Shown piece by piece: positions 9,803 to 19,389 of a DNA stretch of 64,000 bases. The translations under genes and the position numbers were made by a program. The notes under the pieces are model-generated. The model made no database searches, was not told the DNA's origin, and worked only from the letters and a program-made list of their open reading frames with translations. The stretch comes from Sulfitobacter sp. W027. Lineage in GTDB: Bacteria > Pseudomonadota > Alphaproteobacteria > Rhodobacterales > Rhodobacteraceae. Each line of letters opens with the position of its first letter. The first letter of the stretch is position 1. The stretch lies in the NCBI RefSeq assembly GCF_025143985.1, contig NZ_CP083564.1, forward strand, positions 1,117,501-1,181,500, written 5' to 3'.

Positions 9803-10330
9803 ATGACCAAACTGACCGCAGAACAAGATTTCCCGAAAATGGATGTGGCCAAACTCGGCGGTGGCACACTGACCTTGGGCCATCCGCAAGAGGGGCGCGA
9901 CTGGCAGCTGGTGGTGGTCTACCGTGGCCTGCACTGCCCGATCTGCAAAAAGTACCTCGCCCAGCTCGAGAAGCTGCAGAGCCAGTTTCATGAGATCGGG
10001 GTGGACGTGATCGCCGTGTCCGGCGACCCCGAGGAAAAGGCCAAATCCATGGCCGAGGAAGACAGCCTGACCCTGCCCATCGGCTATGATCTGAGCCTTG
10101 AACAGATGGCCGAGCTTGGCCTCTATATCTCTGACCCGCGCAGCCCGCAGGAAACTGACCGGCCCTTTGCGGAGCCTGCGACCTTTGTGATCAACGACGA
10201 AGGCAAGCTACAGATCGTCGATATTTCCAACGCCCCCTTCGCGCGGCCCGACTTGGAAGGCCTGCTGAACGGATTGAAATTCATCCGCGACAAGGGCTAC
10301 CCGGTGCGCGGCACCCATAAGGCGGCCTGA
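9803..10330 (+). CDS. Peroxiredoxin-like protein (AhpC/TSA family)
   Basis: A 175-residue thioredoxin-fold protein, probably a cytoplasmic thiol peroxidase. The motif Y40-RGLHC45-PIC48 places the likely peroxidatic cysteine at C45 with a second cysteine three residues on (CPIC), a thioredoxin-like spacing seen in the atypical 'peroxiredoxin-like' subgroup. An AGGAG is seven bases before the ATG. It is divergent from the flavoprotein gene across about 110 bases and precedes ftsW on the same strand, yet a GC hairpin after its stop suggests separate transcription. There is no signal peptide. The oxidant and reductant partner are unknown. Confidence 0.85.
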   Translation: MTKLTAEQDFPKMDVAKLGGGTLTLGHPQEGRDWQLVVVYRGLHCPICKKYLAQLEKLQSQFHEIGVDVIAVSGDPEEKAKSMAEEDSLTLPIGYDLSLEQMAELGLYISDPRSPQETDRPFAEPATFVINDEGKLQIVDISNAPFARPDLEGLLNGLKFIRDKGYPVRGTHKAA

Positions 10331-10339
10331 TCGCCCAGC

Positions 10340-10363
10340 GGCGGGGCTGTCCTCTGCCCCGCC
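10340..10363 (+). terminator. GC hairpin after the peroxiredoxin gene
   Basis: GGCGGGGC (10340-10347) pairs with GCCCCGCC (10356-10363) around an eight-base loop, nine bases after the stop. No T run follows, so it may be a weak or Rho-assisted terminator or an RNA-stabilising hairpin separating this gene from ftsW. Confidence 0.4.
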
Positions 10364-10476
10364 AACCCTACCTGCGTCTGAGCGGTGAAATGCACTAGCT
10401 TCATACAACAATTCGGGCTACTCTGCCCGGATGAGACCCCGCAAAGGGGCCGTTGAGGCAGTTAAGGCAGATACCC

Positions 10477-11643
10477 ATGACAGAGATGGTCTATGGCGCG
10501 GTCCCGGTACGGGATGGTGAACCGATCCTTCCAAAATGGTGGCGTACGGTCGACCGCTGGGCATTGTCCTGCGTCTTGATGCTGTTTGCCGTTGGCATGC
10601 TGCTGGGGCTCGCCGCATCGCCGCCCTTGGCGTCGAAAAACGGCTTTGATGCCTTTCACTATGTTCATCGGCAGGCGTTCTTCGGCGGATTGGCGCTGGT
10701 GGCGATGCTGCTGACGTCGATGATGTCGCCGACATTGGTGCGGCGTTTGGCCGTGCTGGGCTTTGTCCTTTCCTTTGTGGCGCTGGCGCTGCTGCCCTTC
10801 TTTGGTACGGACTTTGGCAAAGGTGCCACGCGGTGGTATTCGCTGGGCTTTGCCTCGCTTCAGCCGTCCGAATTTCTTAAACCCGGTTTCATGGTCGCCG
10901 CAGCATGGATGATGGCCGCCGCGACCGAGATTAATGGACCTCCGGGGAAAACTTGGTCTTTTGCGCTGTGCATTTCCATCGTGCTGATGCTGGCGATGCA
11001 ACCCGACTTTGGCCAAGCCTGTCTGGTGCTTTTTGGTTGGGGCGTCATGTATTTCGTTGCGGGCGCGCCGATGGTGCTGCTGGTCGGCATGGCGGGGCTG
11101 GTGGTTCTGGCAGGCACCTTCGCCTACTCCAACTCTGAACACTTCGCGCGACGTATTGATGGCTTTCTCAGTGTCGATGTCGATCCGACCACCCAGCTTG
11201 GCTATGCCACCAATGCGATCCGCGAGGGCGGGCTGTTTGGCGTTGGCGTGGGGGAGGGCGAAGTGAAATGGTCGCTGCCCGATGCGCATACTGACTTTAT
11301 CATTGCTGTCGCCGCCGAGGAATATGGCCTTATTCTGGTCGTCTGCATCATTGCTCTATATACTGTTGTCGTCGTGCGCTCGCTGCTGCGGTTGGTGCGT
11401 GAGCGTGATCCCTTCATCCGGCTGGCCGGAACCGGGCTGGCCTGCACATTCGGAGTACAGGCGATGATTAACATGGGTGTGGCAGTGCGGCTTTTGCCCG
11501 CAAAAGGCATGACCTTGCCCTTCGTCAGCTACGGTGGCTCTTCGGTCATCGCCAGCGGCATCGCCGTCGGCATGCTCCTCGCCTTTACCCGTTCGCGCCC
11601 GCAGGGTGAGATCAGTGACATTCTGGGCCGGGGCCGCCGCTGA
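10477..11643 (+). CDS. ftsW: Septal peptidoglycan glycosyltransferase FtsW
   Basis: SEDS-family polymerase that works with FtsI at the septum, with about ten membrane segments. The 388 residues include the family's C-terminal signature K343[13 protein letters not shown]356. The LQPSEFLKP motif in the fourth loop is also visible. I chose ATG 10477 (MTEMVYGAV) with AAGG about nine bases upstream; an in-frame TTG 24 bases earlier and an ATG nine bases later are alternatives. The stop shares one base with the murG start (TGATG), so the pair is probably coupled. It is separated from murD by the antisense flavoprotein and the peroxiredoxin gene. Confidence 0.95.
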   Translation: MTEMVYGAVPVRDGEPILPKWWRTVDRWALSCVLMLFAVGMLLGLAASPPLASKNGFDAFHYVHRQAFFGGLALVAMLLTSMMSPTLVRRLAVLGFVLSFVALALLPFFGTDFGKGATRWYSLGFASLQPSEFLKPGFMVAAAWMMAAATEINGPPGKTWSFALCISIVLMLAMQPDFGQACLVLFGWGVMYFVAGAPMVLLVGMAGLVVLAGTFAYSNSEHFARRIDGFLSVDVDPTTQLGYATNAIREGGLFGVGVGEGEVKWSLPDAHTDFIIAVAAEEYGLILVVCIIALYTVVVVRSLLRLVRERDPFIRLAGTGLACTFGVQAMINMGVAVRLLPAKGMTLPFVSYGGSSVIASGIAVGMLLAFTRSRPQGEISDILGRGRR

Positions 11644-12767
11644 TGGCCGCGCCACTGCTGATCATCGCCGCCGGGGGGACCGGTGGGCATATGTTTCCGG
11701 CACAGGCCTTAGCCGAGGTAATGCTCCAGCGCGGCTGGCGGGTCAAGCTCAGCACCGATGCACGCGGCGCGCGTTATACCAGCGGTTTTCCCGAAGCGGT
11801 TGAGATCACGCAGATCAGCAGTGCTACTTTTGCCCGGGGCGGGATCGCCGCCAAGGCGCTGGTGCCTTTTCGCATTGCCTCTGGTGTGGTGCGCGCGGGG
11901 CTGAACATGCTGCGCGACCGGCCTTCGGTCGTGGTCGGCTTTGGCGGTTACCCGTCGATCCCGGCTCTCGGGGCTGCCTGGGCGCTGCGGATGCCGCGGA
12001 TGATCCATGAGCAGAACGGTGTTCTGGGCCGTGTGAATGAAGTTTTTGCAAAGCGGGTTCATGCTGTGGCCTGCGGCATCTGGCCCACCAAACTGCCGGA
12101 AGGCGTGCAAGGCTGGCATGTCGGCAACCCGGTACGCGCAGCGGTGCTGGACCGCGCGGGGGCGGCTTATATTCCGCCCGGCGATTACCCGATGGAAGTG
12201 CTGGTGATGGGCGGCAGCCAAGGTGCGCGCATCCTCAGTGACGTGGTGCCGCCCGCCTTGGCGGCCCTGCCGATGAACATGATCCGTAACATCCGCGTCA
12301 GCCATCAGGCCCGCGAAGAAGACGGCCAGCGGGTGGCTGACTTCTATGCTGATTCTGGCATCAGCGCCGACGTGCGCCCCTTCTTTGATGATGTACCGCG
12401 CCGCATGTCCGAGGCGCAGCTGGTAATCAGCCGTTCCGGGGCCTCTAGCGTGGCGGACCTTTCGGTGATCGGGCGTCCCTCGATCCTGATCCCCTTTGCC
12501 GCTGCGGCAGGGGATCATCAAAGCGCAAATGCCCGCGGTCTGGTCGAAGCCGGGGCCGCTATCATGGTGCCTGAAAGCAAAGCAAATCCAGAAATCATGA
12601 CGGACCAGATTCTCGCGGTGTTGGAGATGCCCCAAGGGGCATTGCAGATGTCGCGGGCCGCGCTTTCGGTCGGCAAGCCCGATGCGGCTGAGACACTGGC
12701 TGATATGGTTGAACAGCTTGGCTCCCAAGGCACGCTGACCACTGCAGAAGAGGAATACCCCCAATGA
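11643..12767 (+). CDS. murG: UDP-GlcNAc:lipid I N-acetylglucosaminyltransferase, MurG
   Basis: Peripheral inner-membrane GT-B glycosyltransferase that turns lipid I into lipid II. The 374 residues start with the diagnostic glycine loop G11-GTGGH16 followed by MFPA. The C-terminal UDP-GlcNAc-binding half has [18 protein letters not shown] and [10 protein letters not shown], all standard MurG elements. It overlaps the ftsW stop by one base and the murC start by four (ATGA). Confidence 0.97.
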   Translation: MAAPLLIIAAGGTGGHMFPAQALAEVMLQRGWRVKLSTDARGARYTSGFPEAVEITQISSATFARGGIAAKALVPFRIASGVVRAGLNMLRDRPSVVVGFGGYPSIPALGAAWALRMPRMIHEQNGVLGRVNEVFAKRVHAVACGIWPTKLPEGVQGWHVGNPVRAAVLDRAGAAYIPPGDYPMEVLVMGGSQGARILSDVVPPALAALPMNMIRNIRVSHQAREEDGQRVADFYADSGISADVRPFFDDVPRRMSEAQLVISRSGASSVADLSVIGRPSILIPFAAAAGDHQSANARGLVEAGAAIMVPESKANPEIMTDQILAVLEMPQGALQMSRAALSVGKPDAAETLADMVEQLGSQGTLTTAEEEYPQ

Positions 12768-14179
12768 ACGCCGCCACCAAGCTGCCGACCGATGTCGGCC
12801 CGATCCACTTCGTCGGCATCGGCGGCATCGGCATGTCTGGCATTGCCGAGGTGCTGCTGAACCACGGCTACAAGGTGCAGGGGTCGGACTTGAAAACCAC
12901 CAAGATTACCGTGCGGCTGGCCGAGTTGGGCGGGCGCATCTTCGAAGGGCAAGCGGCTGAGAATATCGAAGGGGCGGCGGTGGTCGTGATCTCTTCGGCG
13001 ATCAAACCGGGCAATGCTGAGTTGGACGAGGCCCGCCGCCGTGGCTTGCCGGTGGTGCGCCGCGCCGAGATGTTGGCCGAGCTTATGCGGCTCAAGTCCA
13101 ACATCGCCGTGGCGGGCACCCATGGTAAAACGACGACCACCACGCTGGTGGCCGAACTGCTCGTTGCGGGGGGCATTGACCCCACTGTGGTAAACGGCGG
13201 CATCATCCACGCCTATGGCTCCAACGCGCGGATGGGCCAAGGTGAATGGATGGTAGTTGAAGCCGATGAGAGTGACGGCACGTTCAACCGACTGCCTGCC
13301 ACGATCGCCATCGTCACCAATATTGACCCTGAGCATATGGAGCATTGGGGCGACTTTGATACGTTGCGGCAAGGGTTTTTGAACTTCGTGTCGAACATTC
13401 CCTTCTACGGTGTGGCCGTCTGCTGCACCGATCACCCCGAGGTGCAATCGCTGGTGGGCAAGCTGACAGACCGCCGGGTTATGACCTATGGCTTTAACGC
13501 GCAGGCCGATGTCCGCGCGGTGGGGCTGCATTACAAGGACGGCGTCGCGCATTTCGATGTGCATCTTCAGTCCGAGGGCATGGTCATCGAGAATTGCGCC
13601 CTGCCGATGCCGGGCGATCACAACGTGTCAAACGCGCTGGCGGCCGTGACTGTTGCGCGGCACCTCGGAATGAAGCTTGAGCAGATCCGCACAGCCTTGG
13701 GCAGCTTTGGCGGGGTGAACCGCCGCTTTACCCGCGTGGGAGAAGTGGACGGGGTCACGATCATTGATGATTACGGCCACCACCCGGTTGAGATCACGGC
13801 CGTCCTCAAAGCCGCCCGGCAGGCCAGCAAAGGGCGGGTGATCGCGGTCCACCAGCCGCACCGTTACTCCCGCCTGAGCCATCATTTTGATGAGTTCTGC
13901 GCCTGTTTCAACGACGCCGATGTGGTGGGCATCGCCGATGTCTATGCGGCGGGCGAAGAGCCGATCCCCGGTGCCGACCGCGATGGTCTGGTGGCTGGGC
14001 TGATCCAACACGGCCACCGCCATGCCTATGCGGTGGAGAATGCCGAGGCGCTGACTCATCTGGTTCTGCGCGAAGCACGACCGGGCGATATGGTGGTTTG
14101 CCTCGGCGCGGGTACGATCAGCGGCTGGGCCAATGAACTGCCTGAGGCGCTGCGCGCAGCCAAGGAGGCCGCCGCGTGA
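12764..14179 (+). CDS. murC: UDP-N-acetylmuramate--L-alanine ligase, MurC
   Basis: First Mur ligase, adding L-alanine to UDP-MurNAc. The 471-residue protein has the N-terminal Rossmann loop [12 protein letters not shown], the ATP loop G118-THGKT123 and the C-terminal domain with DDYGHHPVE and HQPHRYSR motifs, which identify MurC among the Mur ligases. It begins in the murG stop (ATGA). It ends in the GTG start of the next small gene (GTGA), so it sits in a chain of coupled cistrons. Confidence 0.97.
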   Translation: MNAATKLPTDVGPIHFVGIGGIGMSGIAEVLLNHGYKVQGSDLKTTKITVRLAELGGRIFEGQAAENIEGAAVVVISSAIKPGNAELDEARRRGLPVVRRAEMLAELMRLKSNIAVAGTHGKTTTTTLVAELLVAGGIDPTVVNGGIIHAYGSNARMGQGEWMVVEADESDGTFNRLPATIAIVTNIDPEHMEHWGDFDTLRQGFLNFVSNIPFYGVAVCCTDHPEVQSLVGKLTDRRVMTYGFNAQADVRAVGLHYKDGVAHFDVHLQSEGMVIENCALPMPGDHNVSNALAAVTVARHLGMKLEQIRTALGSFGGVNRRFTRVGEVDGVTIIDDYGHHPVEITAVLKAARQASKGRVIAVHQPHRYSRLSHHFDEFCACFNDADVVGIADVYAAGEEPIPGADRDGLVAGLIQHGHRHAYAVENAEALTHLVLREARPGDMVVCLGAGTISGWANELPEALRAAKEAAA

Positions 14180-14427
14180 ACCTCGTCTGGCTGTCGATCC
14201 TCTGGGTCTTCGCCGCCGTGACCGTGGCCATGCTGCCGCTGCGCTCTCAATATCTGCCGGGGGTGGTCTTGCTGATCGCGGCCCCTGTGCTAATTATCGC
14301 CATTGGTGTGATGCACTCATGGGTCTATGCGCTATTGGCGCTGCTGGCTTTCCTGTCGATGTTCCGCAACCCGCTGCGCTATCTTTGGGCGCGGCTGCGG
14401 GGCCAAAAACCGGAGTTGCCTAAATGA
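14176..14427 (+). CDS. DUF2484-family small membrane protein (first copy)
   Basis: An 83-residue protein with GTG start overlapping the murC stop. It is almost entirely hydrophobic, with three predicted membrane helices (about 2-20, 25-45 and 47-63) and a short basic C-terminal tail ([12 protein letters not shown]). I recognise it as DUF2484, a family of unknown function that I recall from Rhodobacterales murC-murB intervals. Some databases mislabel members as MurC fragments, but there is no Mur ligase motif. Position within a chain of overlapping cell wall genes suggests a membrane role connected with wall synthesis or division; that is inference only. Confidence 0.8.
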   Translation: MNLVWLSILWVFAAVTVAMLPLRSQYLPGVVLLIAAPVLIIAIGVMHSWVYALLALLAFLSMFRNPLRYLWARLRGQKPELPK

Positions 14428-14690
14428 GCCTATCCTTCATCCTCGCCTGTTTCTGGTTCGTAATTGCCAATGTTTTGGCCATGACGCCCAGTAAAGATTT
14501 TCATTGGCGCAGCGCCTATCTGTTGATCGCCGTAGGTATCCCCATCGTCGGCTTTGTCACCGCGCAGCATGGTCCTTGGCTGGGCCTGTTGGTGCTGGCA
14601 GGGGGCTGTTCGGTGCTGCGCTGGCCGGTGATCTATTTCGCGCGCTGGCTGCGCCGTGGGGCGGGGCGGGTTAAAGGCCCGGCGGAATGA
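14424..14690 (+). CDS. DUF2484-family small membrane protein (second copy)
   Basis: An 88-residue membrane protein whose ATG overlaps the stop of the previous gene (ATGA). It resembles its neighbour in size, in three hydrophobic segments and in a basic end (WPVIYFARWLRRG), which aligns with [12 protein letters not shown] of the first copy. The two therefore look like an old tandem duplication. It has no catalytic motif. Its stop overlaps the start of a third membrane gene. Confidence 0.78.
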   Translation: MSLSFILACFWFVIANVLAMTPSKDFHWRSAYLLIAVGIPIVGFVTAQHGPWLGLLVLAGGCSVLRWPVIYFARWLRRGAGRVKGPAE

Positions 14691-14986
14691 CTCTGACACC
14701 GACCCTTTTGGCGCTATTGGCCGTCTTCGTGCTTTGGCTCATCGCCTGTATATGGACTGGCTTTCGCGCCCGTGTGCTGTGGTTCTTCATCGTGCTGGTG
14801 ATTGGCTTGTCGCTCAACGCCATTTGGATGGTGTTTGGGCTGGATGCGCGGGTGTTTGAGCCGCATGCGCTTTTGGCGCAGGTCTCGGTCGTGCTCTACG
14901 CAGTGGGCGGATTTGGGTTGGGTTGGCTGGCGGGCCGCGTGGCCAAACGCTGGCGCGAAAGCCGTGTTGATGACGCGCGCTCTTGA
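14687..14986 (+). CDS. Small membrane protein of unknown function
   Basis: A 99-residue protein with ATG overlapping the previous stop (ATGA). It has three membrane helices, roughly 5-24, 30-50 and 62-82, and a charged tail (RVAKRWRESRVDDARS). It lacks the WPVIYFAR-like ending of the two DUF2484 proteins, and I do not recognise its family. It is the last of three coupled small membrane genes between murC and murB; murB follows after 39 bases. Confidence 0.72.
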   Translation: MTLTPTLLALLAVFVLWLIACIWTGFRARVLWFFIVLVIGLSLNAIWMVFGLDARVFEPHALLAQVSVVLYAVGGFGLGWLAGRVAKRWRESRVDDARS

Positions 14987-15025
14987 TGGTTTGCTCTGTC
15001 GTGGAAATGAGCTAAGTCCCGCGCC

Positions 15026-15973
15026 ATGAATACGCTGAATATCCCCGACCTGCGCGGCAGGCTGACACCGAACCGAAACCTGAGCGACCTGACATGGCTG
15101 CGCGTTGGCGGTCCTGCGGATTATCTGTTCCAACCTGCCGATGTGGAGGATCTGTGCCTCTTCATGCGCCGCCTGCCACAGGGTGTTACGGTTTACCCCA
15201 TGGGGGTGGGCAGTAATCTGATCGTGCGTGACGGCGGGCTGCGGGCGGTGGTGATCCGTCTGGGTCGTGGCTTTAACAGCATTGAGATAGAGGGCGACCG
15301 GGTGACCGCGGGCGCGGCGGCGCTGGACGCCCATGTGGCCCGCAAGGCGGCGGACGCGGGGCTTGACCTGACCTTTTTGCGCACCATCCCCGGCAGCATC
15401 GGCGGAGCGTTGCGCATGAATGCGGGTTGCTACGGCACCTACACGGCGGATCATTTCGTCTCTGCTCAGGCCGTGACCCGCGCGGGCGAGGTGGTGACAC
15501 TCACCGCCGATGACCTGAATTTTCGCTACCGGCAGTCTGATTTATCGCCCGGTGCGGTGCTGATCAGCGCGACCTTTGCACCACCCAAGGGGGAGCCGGA
15601 GGCGCTTCACGCGCGGATGGAGGAGCAGCTTGCCAAACGCGATGAAACGCAACCGACCAAGGACCGGAGCGCCGGATCGACCTTTCGTAACCCGGCAGGT
15701 TTCTCTTCCACCGGGAAGGCTGATGATGTGCACGACCTGAAGGCGTGGAAGGTGATTGACGATGCCGGAATGCGCGGGGCCACCGTAGGCGGCGCACAGA
15801 TGAGCCCGATGCACTCTAACTTCCTCATCAACACCGGCGAGGCGACGGCCCATGATCTTGAGACATTGGGCGAAGAGGTGCGAAAAAAGGTTTACGCTTC
15901 AAGCGGTATAAGGCTAGAATGGGAAATCATGCGCATCGGTGAAAAATTGGGTGATCCGGTGTCGCAGGGCTAG
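15026..15973 (+). CDS. murB: UDP-N-acetylenolpyruvoylglucosamine reductase, MurB
   Basis: FAD- and NADPH-dependent enzyme that reduces UDP-GlcNAc-enolpyruvate to UDP-MurNAc. The 315 residues contain the FAD-binding segments [13 protein letters not shown] and [10 protein letters not shown], the catalytic serine S218 in AGSTFRNP and the C-terminal LEWE glutamate. Length and the compact C-terminal domain fit the shorter MurB class. No strong Shine-Dalgarno is visible before the ATG; the start agrees with the usual MurB N-terminus. Confidence 0.96.
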   Translation: MNTLNIPDLRGRLTPNRNLSDLTWLRVGGPADYLFQPADVEDLCLFMRRLPQGVTVYPMGVGSNLIVRDGGLRAVVIRLGRGFNSIEIEGDRVTAGAAALDAHVARKAADAGLDLTFLRTIPGSIGGALRMNAGCYGTYTADHFVSAQAVTRAGEVVTLTADDLNFRYRQSDLSPGAVLISATFAPPKGEPEALHARMEEQLAKRDETQPTKDRSAGSTFRNPAGFSSTGKADDVHDLKAWKVIDDAGMRGATVGGAQMSPMHSNFLINTGEATAHDLETLGEEVRKKVYASSGIRLEWEIMRIGEKLGDPVSQG

Positions 15974-16057
15974 GCCGTTAGGCAACAGCTAAGAGACGGC
16001 AAAGCAACGATAACAATGATAGGGGCCGCAAACGGCCCAAGGCGAAGAGGCACTTAG

Positions 16058-16981
16058 GTGGGTAAGTCGAGCGGACAGACCCCGACAGTGGCGGTATTGA
16101 TGGGTGGCCCCTCGGCTGAGCGTGAGGTGTCTCTGTCCAGTGGGCGTGCATGCGCCGCTGCCTTGCGGGAACATGGCGGATATAACGTGATCGAGGTCGA
16201 TGCTGGCCGCGACCTCGCTGCCGTCCTGACCGATCTTCAGCCCTATGCCGTTTTGAATTGCCTGCATGGCCGTTGGGGCGAAGATGGCTGTGTGCAGGGG
16301 CTGCTTGAGTGGCTCCATATCCCTTATTCCCATTCCGGTGTGCTGGCCTCGGCGCTGGCGATGGACAAGCAGCGGTCTAAGGATGTGTTCCGCCACGCGG
16401 GGCTGCCGGTGCTGGAGAGCATTATCGCGCCGAAGGCCGATGTCATGGCAGACCATGTGATGGCACCGCCCTATGTGGTCAAACCCAATAACGAAGGCTC
16501 CTCGGTCGGCGTTTATCTGGTGGCCAAGGAAAACAACGGCCCGCCGCAGCTATCCGATGATATGCCTGCCGAGGTGATGGTTGAGACTTTCGCACCGGGG
16601 CGCGAGCTGACCACCACCGTGATGGGGGAACGCGCGCTTGCCGTGACGGATATCATCACCACTGGTTGGTACGACTACGACGCGAAGTATAAGCCCGGCG
16701 GCTCGCGCCATGTGGTGCCTGCCGATCTGCCGCAAGAGATTACCGATCTATGTTTCGACTATGCCCGCCGCGCCCATGAGGCGCTTGGCTGTAAAGGCAT
16801 CAGCCGTACTGATTTTCGCTGGGACGAGACGCGTGGTGCCGAAGGGTTGATCCTGCTTGAGACCAACACCCAGCCCGGTATGACCGCCACCTCGCTCTCG
16901 CCCGAGCAAGCTGCGGCCTGCGGCATTTCATTCCCTGAGCTCTGCGCTTGGATGGTGGAGGACGCCTCATGCGCTCGCTGA
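16058..16981 (+). CDS. ddl: D-alanine--D-alanine ligase
   Basis: ATP-grasp ligase making the D-Ala-D-Ala dipeptide used by MurF. The 307 residues show the N-terminal MGGPSAEREVSLSSG loop, the central KPNNEGSSVGV ATP-binding strand and the metal-binding NTQPGMT motif near the end. The start is GTG with GAAGAGG (16044-16050) at good spacing. The end overlaps ftsQ by 13 bases. Confidence 0.97.
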   Translation: MGKSSGQTPTVAVLMGGPSAEREVSLSSGRACAAALREHGGYNVIEVDAGRDLAAVLTDLQPYAVLNCLHGRWGEDGCVQGLLEWLHIPYSHSGVLASALAMDKQRSKDVFRHAGLPVLESIIAPKADVMADHVMAPPYVVKPNNEGSSVGVYLVAKENNGPPQLSDDMPAEVMVETFAPGRELTTTVMGERALAVTDIITTGWYDYDAKYKPGGSRHVVPADLPQEITDLCFDYARRAHEALGCKGISRTDFRWDETRGAEGLILLETNTQPGMTATSLSPEQAAACGISFPELCAWMVEDASCAR

Positions 16982-17850
16982 TCCGCCGCCGGCCTGAGAC
17001 AGGTAAAGCCGATCCCGCTCCATCGCGTTGGTCTTGGCGCATGCAGCGCTTGATGTTGACGCCCGGCTTTCGCTTTGCTCTGCGCGTCGGCCTGCCTTTC
17101 ACAGTGAGCCTGCTGGCGGGCACGATCTATATGGCGGATGAAGAGCGGCGCGGCACCGTGGTGCAGGCCATCGCCGACGTCCGCGCCAGCATCCAAGAAC
17201 GGCCAGAATTCATGGTCAAGCTCATGGCCATTGACGGTGCGAGCGACCTGGTGTCGACCGAAATTCGCACCGCCTTGCCGCTGGAATTTCCGCTGTCTTC
17301 CTTCGATCTTGATCTGCCGCAGGTCCGCGAGAAGATCACCAGCATCGACGGCGTCAAACAGGCTAATGTACGCATCCGCCCCGGAGGCGTGCTGCAAATC
17401 GACGTCATTCCGCGCGTGCCCGTCGCTGTTTGGCGGAGTGAGACTGGGCTGGCGCTGGTGGACAACACAGGTGTTCATGTGGCACGGATCGAGGCGCGGC
17501 GCGACCATGCCGATCTACCCTTGATCGCCGGGGCAGGGGCCGCCAAGGCGGTACCAGAGGCGCTCAAGCTAATTGCCGCGGCGAACGTACTGGGTGACCG
17601 TCTGCGCGGCTTGGTCCGCGTCGGAGGGCGCCGCTGGGACGTGGTGCTGGATCGTAACCAGACGATCATGTTGCCCGAAGAAAATGCGCTGCAAGCGCTG
17701 GAACGGGTGATCGCGCTGGAAGGCGCACAAGAGGTTCTCACGCGGGATGTGGCGCGTGTGGATATGCGGTTGGCGGCAAGACCAACCCTAAGAATGAACG
17801 AAGATGCCACCCGCGAATGGTGGCACATCAGGCAGCTTTCCGGCCAGTAA
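16969..17850 (+). CDS. ftsQ: Cell division protein FtsQ
   Basis: Bitopic divisome protein that recruits FtsL/FtsB. The 293-residue frame has a basic cytoplasmic N-terminus, one membrane segment at about 34-55, a POTRA domain (FPLSSFDLDL through PRVPVAVWR) and the beta-rich FtsQ domain. I chose the ATG at 16969 because GGAGG lies eight bases upstream; a TTG seven codons earlier overlaps that site. It begins inside ddl, a classic ddl-ftsQ overlap. Confidence 0.94.
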   Translation: MRSLIRRRPETGKADPAPSRWSWRMQRLMLTPGFRFALRVGLPFTVSLLAGTIYMADEERRGTVVQAIADVRASIQERPEFMVKLMAIDGASDLVSTEIRTALPLEFPLSSFDLDLPQVREKITSIDGVKQANVRIRPGGVLQIDVIPRVPVAVWRSETGLALVDNTGVHVARIEARRDHADLPLIAGAGAAKAVPEALKLIAAANVLGDRLRGLVRVGGRRWDVVLDRNQTIMLPEENALQALERVIALEGAQEVLTRDVARVDMRLAARPTLRMNEDATREWWHIRQLSGQ

Positions 17851-17880
17851 GATGGCCATTGGAATCGGGACAGTAACGAA

Positions 17881-19215
17881 ATGATGGACCTATACGACAG
17901 TCAGCGTTCGATGCGGCACATGCGCAAATTGGCGATCCAACGCGGGGTGGTGGCCATTTTGGATGTGGGCAGTTCCAAGATCGCCTGTCTGGTGCTGCGG
18001 TTTGACGGCATTACCCATGACGGAGAGAATGGCGACATCGGCTCATTGGCCGGGCAATCGGGGTTCCGGGTCATCGGGGCTGCGACCACCCGCTCGCGCG
18101 GGGTCCGCTTTGGTGAGATCTGCGCCATGGGCGAGACCGAGCGCGCGATCCGCACTGCCCTTCAGGCGGCGCAGAAGATGGCCGGTATCCGGGTCGACCA
18201 TGTCATCGCCTGTTTCTCGGGCGGGGAGCCGCGCAGCTATGGCCTTGACGCTTCGGTGGAGCTGGAGGGGCAGTCGGTCTCGGAGCAAGATGTGGCCCGC
18301 GTCCTCGCAGGCTGCGACGTGCCGGAGTACGGCGAGGGCCGCGAAGTGCTGCACGCCCAGCCGGTGAACTTTGCGCTGGATCACCGCAGCGGTCTGGCCG
18401 ATCCGCGCGGCCAGTTGGGCAACAGCCTGTCCGTCGACATGCATATGCTCACTGTCGATGCCGATACGGTCCAACACCTCGCGCATTGCATCAAACGCTG
18501 TGATCTGGAACTGGCCGGGATCGCCTCATCCTCCTACGCTTCGGGTATTTCGGCGCTGGTTGAGGACGAGCAGGAACTCGGCGCGGCCTGTATCGACTTT
18601 GGTGGCGGCACCACCGGCGTGTCGATCTTTATCAAGAAACATATGATCTATGCCGATACCGTGCGTATGGGCGGGGATCACGTCACCTCTGACATCTCCA
18701 TGGGCCTGCAGGTGCCGATGGCCAATGCCGAGCGGATTAAGACCTTCTATGGCGGGGTACATGCGACCGGCATGGACGACCGTGACATGATCGAGATCGG
18801 CGGCGAAACGGGCGATTACGAACACGACCGCCGCACCGCCAGCCGGGCCGAGCTGATCGGCATCATGCGCCCGCGCGTCGAAGAGATCCTCGAAGAAGTC
18901 CGCGTTCGGCTGGATGCTGCCGGTTTTGACCACTTGCCCAGCCAACAGATTGTACTTACCGGGGCGGGCAGCCAGATACCGGGGCTTGATGGGCTGGCCA
19001 GCAAGATCCTTGGCCAGCAGGTCCGTCTGGGGCGTCCGCTGCGTGTGCACGGCCTGCCACAGGCGGCAACCGGGCCGGGCTTTGCTAGTGCCGTGGGCCT
19101 CGCGCTCTTTGCGGCGCATCCTCAGGACGAGTGGTGGGATTTCGACATCCCTGCCGACCGCTACCCGTCACGCTCGCTCAAGCGGGCGGTGAAATGGTTT
19201 AGAGACAACTGGTGA
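17881..19215 (+). CDS. ftsA: Cell division protein FtsA
   Basis: Actin-like ATPase that tethers FtsZ to the membrane. The 444 residues have the phosphate-binding strand AILDVGSSKIACLV near the start, the second phosphate loop ACIDFGGGTTGVSIF, the adenosine motif LTGAGSQIPG and a C-terminal amphipathic helix (SLKRAVKWFRDNW), the membrane-targeting sequence. Two adjacent ATGs (17881 and 17884) could serve; no strong Shine-Dalgarno discriminates. The gene is followed by a 174-base gap before ftsZ. Confidence 0.96.
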   Translation: MMDLYDSQRSMRHMRKLAIQRGVVAILDVGSSKIACLVLRFDGITHDGENGDIGSLAGQSGFRVIGAATTRSRGVRFGEICAMGETERAIRTALQAAQKMAGIRVDHVIACFSGGEPRSYGLDASVELEGQSVSEQDVARVLAGCDVPEYGEGREVLHAQPVNFALDHRSGLADPRGQLGNSLSVDMHMLTVDADTVQHLAHCIKRCDLELAGIASSSYASGISALVEDEQELGAACIDFGGGTTGVSIFIKKHMIYADTVRMGGDHVTSDISMGLQVPMANAERIKTFYGGVHATGMDDRDMIEIGGETGDYEHDRRTASRAELIGIMRPRVEEILEEVRVRLDAAGFDHLPSQQIVLTGAGSQIPGLDGLASKILGQQVRLGRPLRVHGLPQAATGPGFASAVGLALFAAHPQDEWWDFDIPADRYPSRSLKRAVKWFRDNW

Positions 19216-19276
19216 CCCCAATATCGGGTGTCAGGCCCGAGATAAGGCGGAAACAGGCAAGATTTTGCCCATATTT

Positions 19277-19297
19277 AGCGTCAAAATGACGTTTTTT
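19277..19297 (+). terminator. Weak terminator-like hairpin between ftsA and ftsZ
   Basis: AGCGTCA / TGACGTT can fold around an AAA triloop (core CGTCA 19279-19283 with TGACG 19287-19291) and is followed by six T (19292-19297). The short stem suggests partial termination. It lies 60 bases after the ftsA stop and 90 bases before ftsZ, so ftsZ may be partly uncoupled from upstream transcription. Confidence 0.4.
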
Positions 19298-19307
19298 AGG
19301 TGACGAT

Positions 19308-19322
19308 CCGGCCCTAGGCCGG
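19308..19322. repeat. GC palindrome in the ftsZ leader
   Basis: CCGGCC-CTA-GGCCGG is a perfect six-base inverted repeat with a three-base spacer. A further inverted pair, CCCGC (19353-19357) and GCGGG (19363-19367), lies next to it. Both sit in the ftsZ leader and could be an operator or RNA hairpins; no known operator was recognised. Confidence 0.3.
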
Positions 19323-19389
19323 TAGGGTCGGGTAAATTTGGTCGAAAAAACCCCCGCGGGATGCGGGCAACTGGACAGGCGGACAGCAC

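Noticed and set aside
9692..9991. 100-codon N-terminal extension of the flavoprotein
   Set aside because: It would overlap the divergent peroxiredoxin start and place unrelated sequence before the FAD-binding strand.
14176..14690. Reading the two DUF2484 genes as broken pieces of murC
   Set aside because: murC is full length with all motifs; these are membrane proteins with their own coupled starts.
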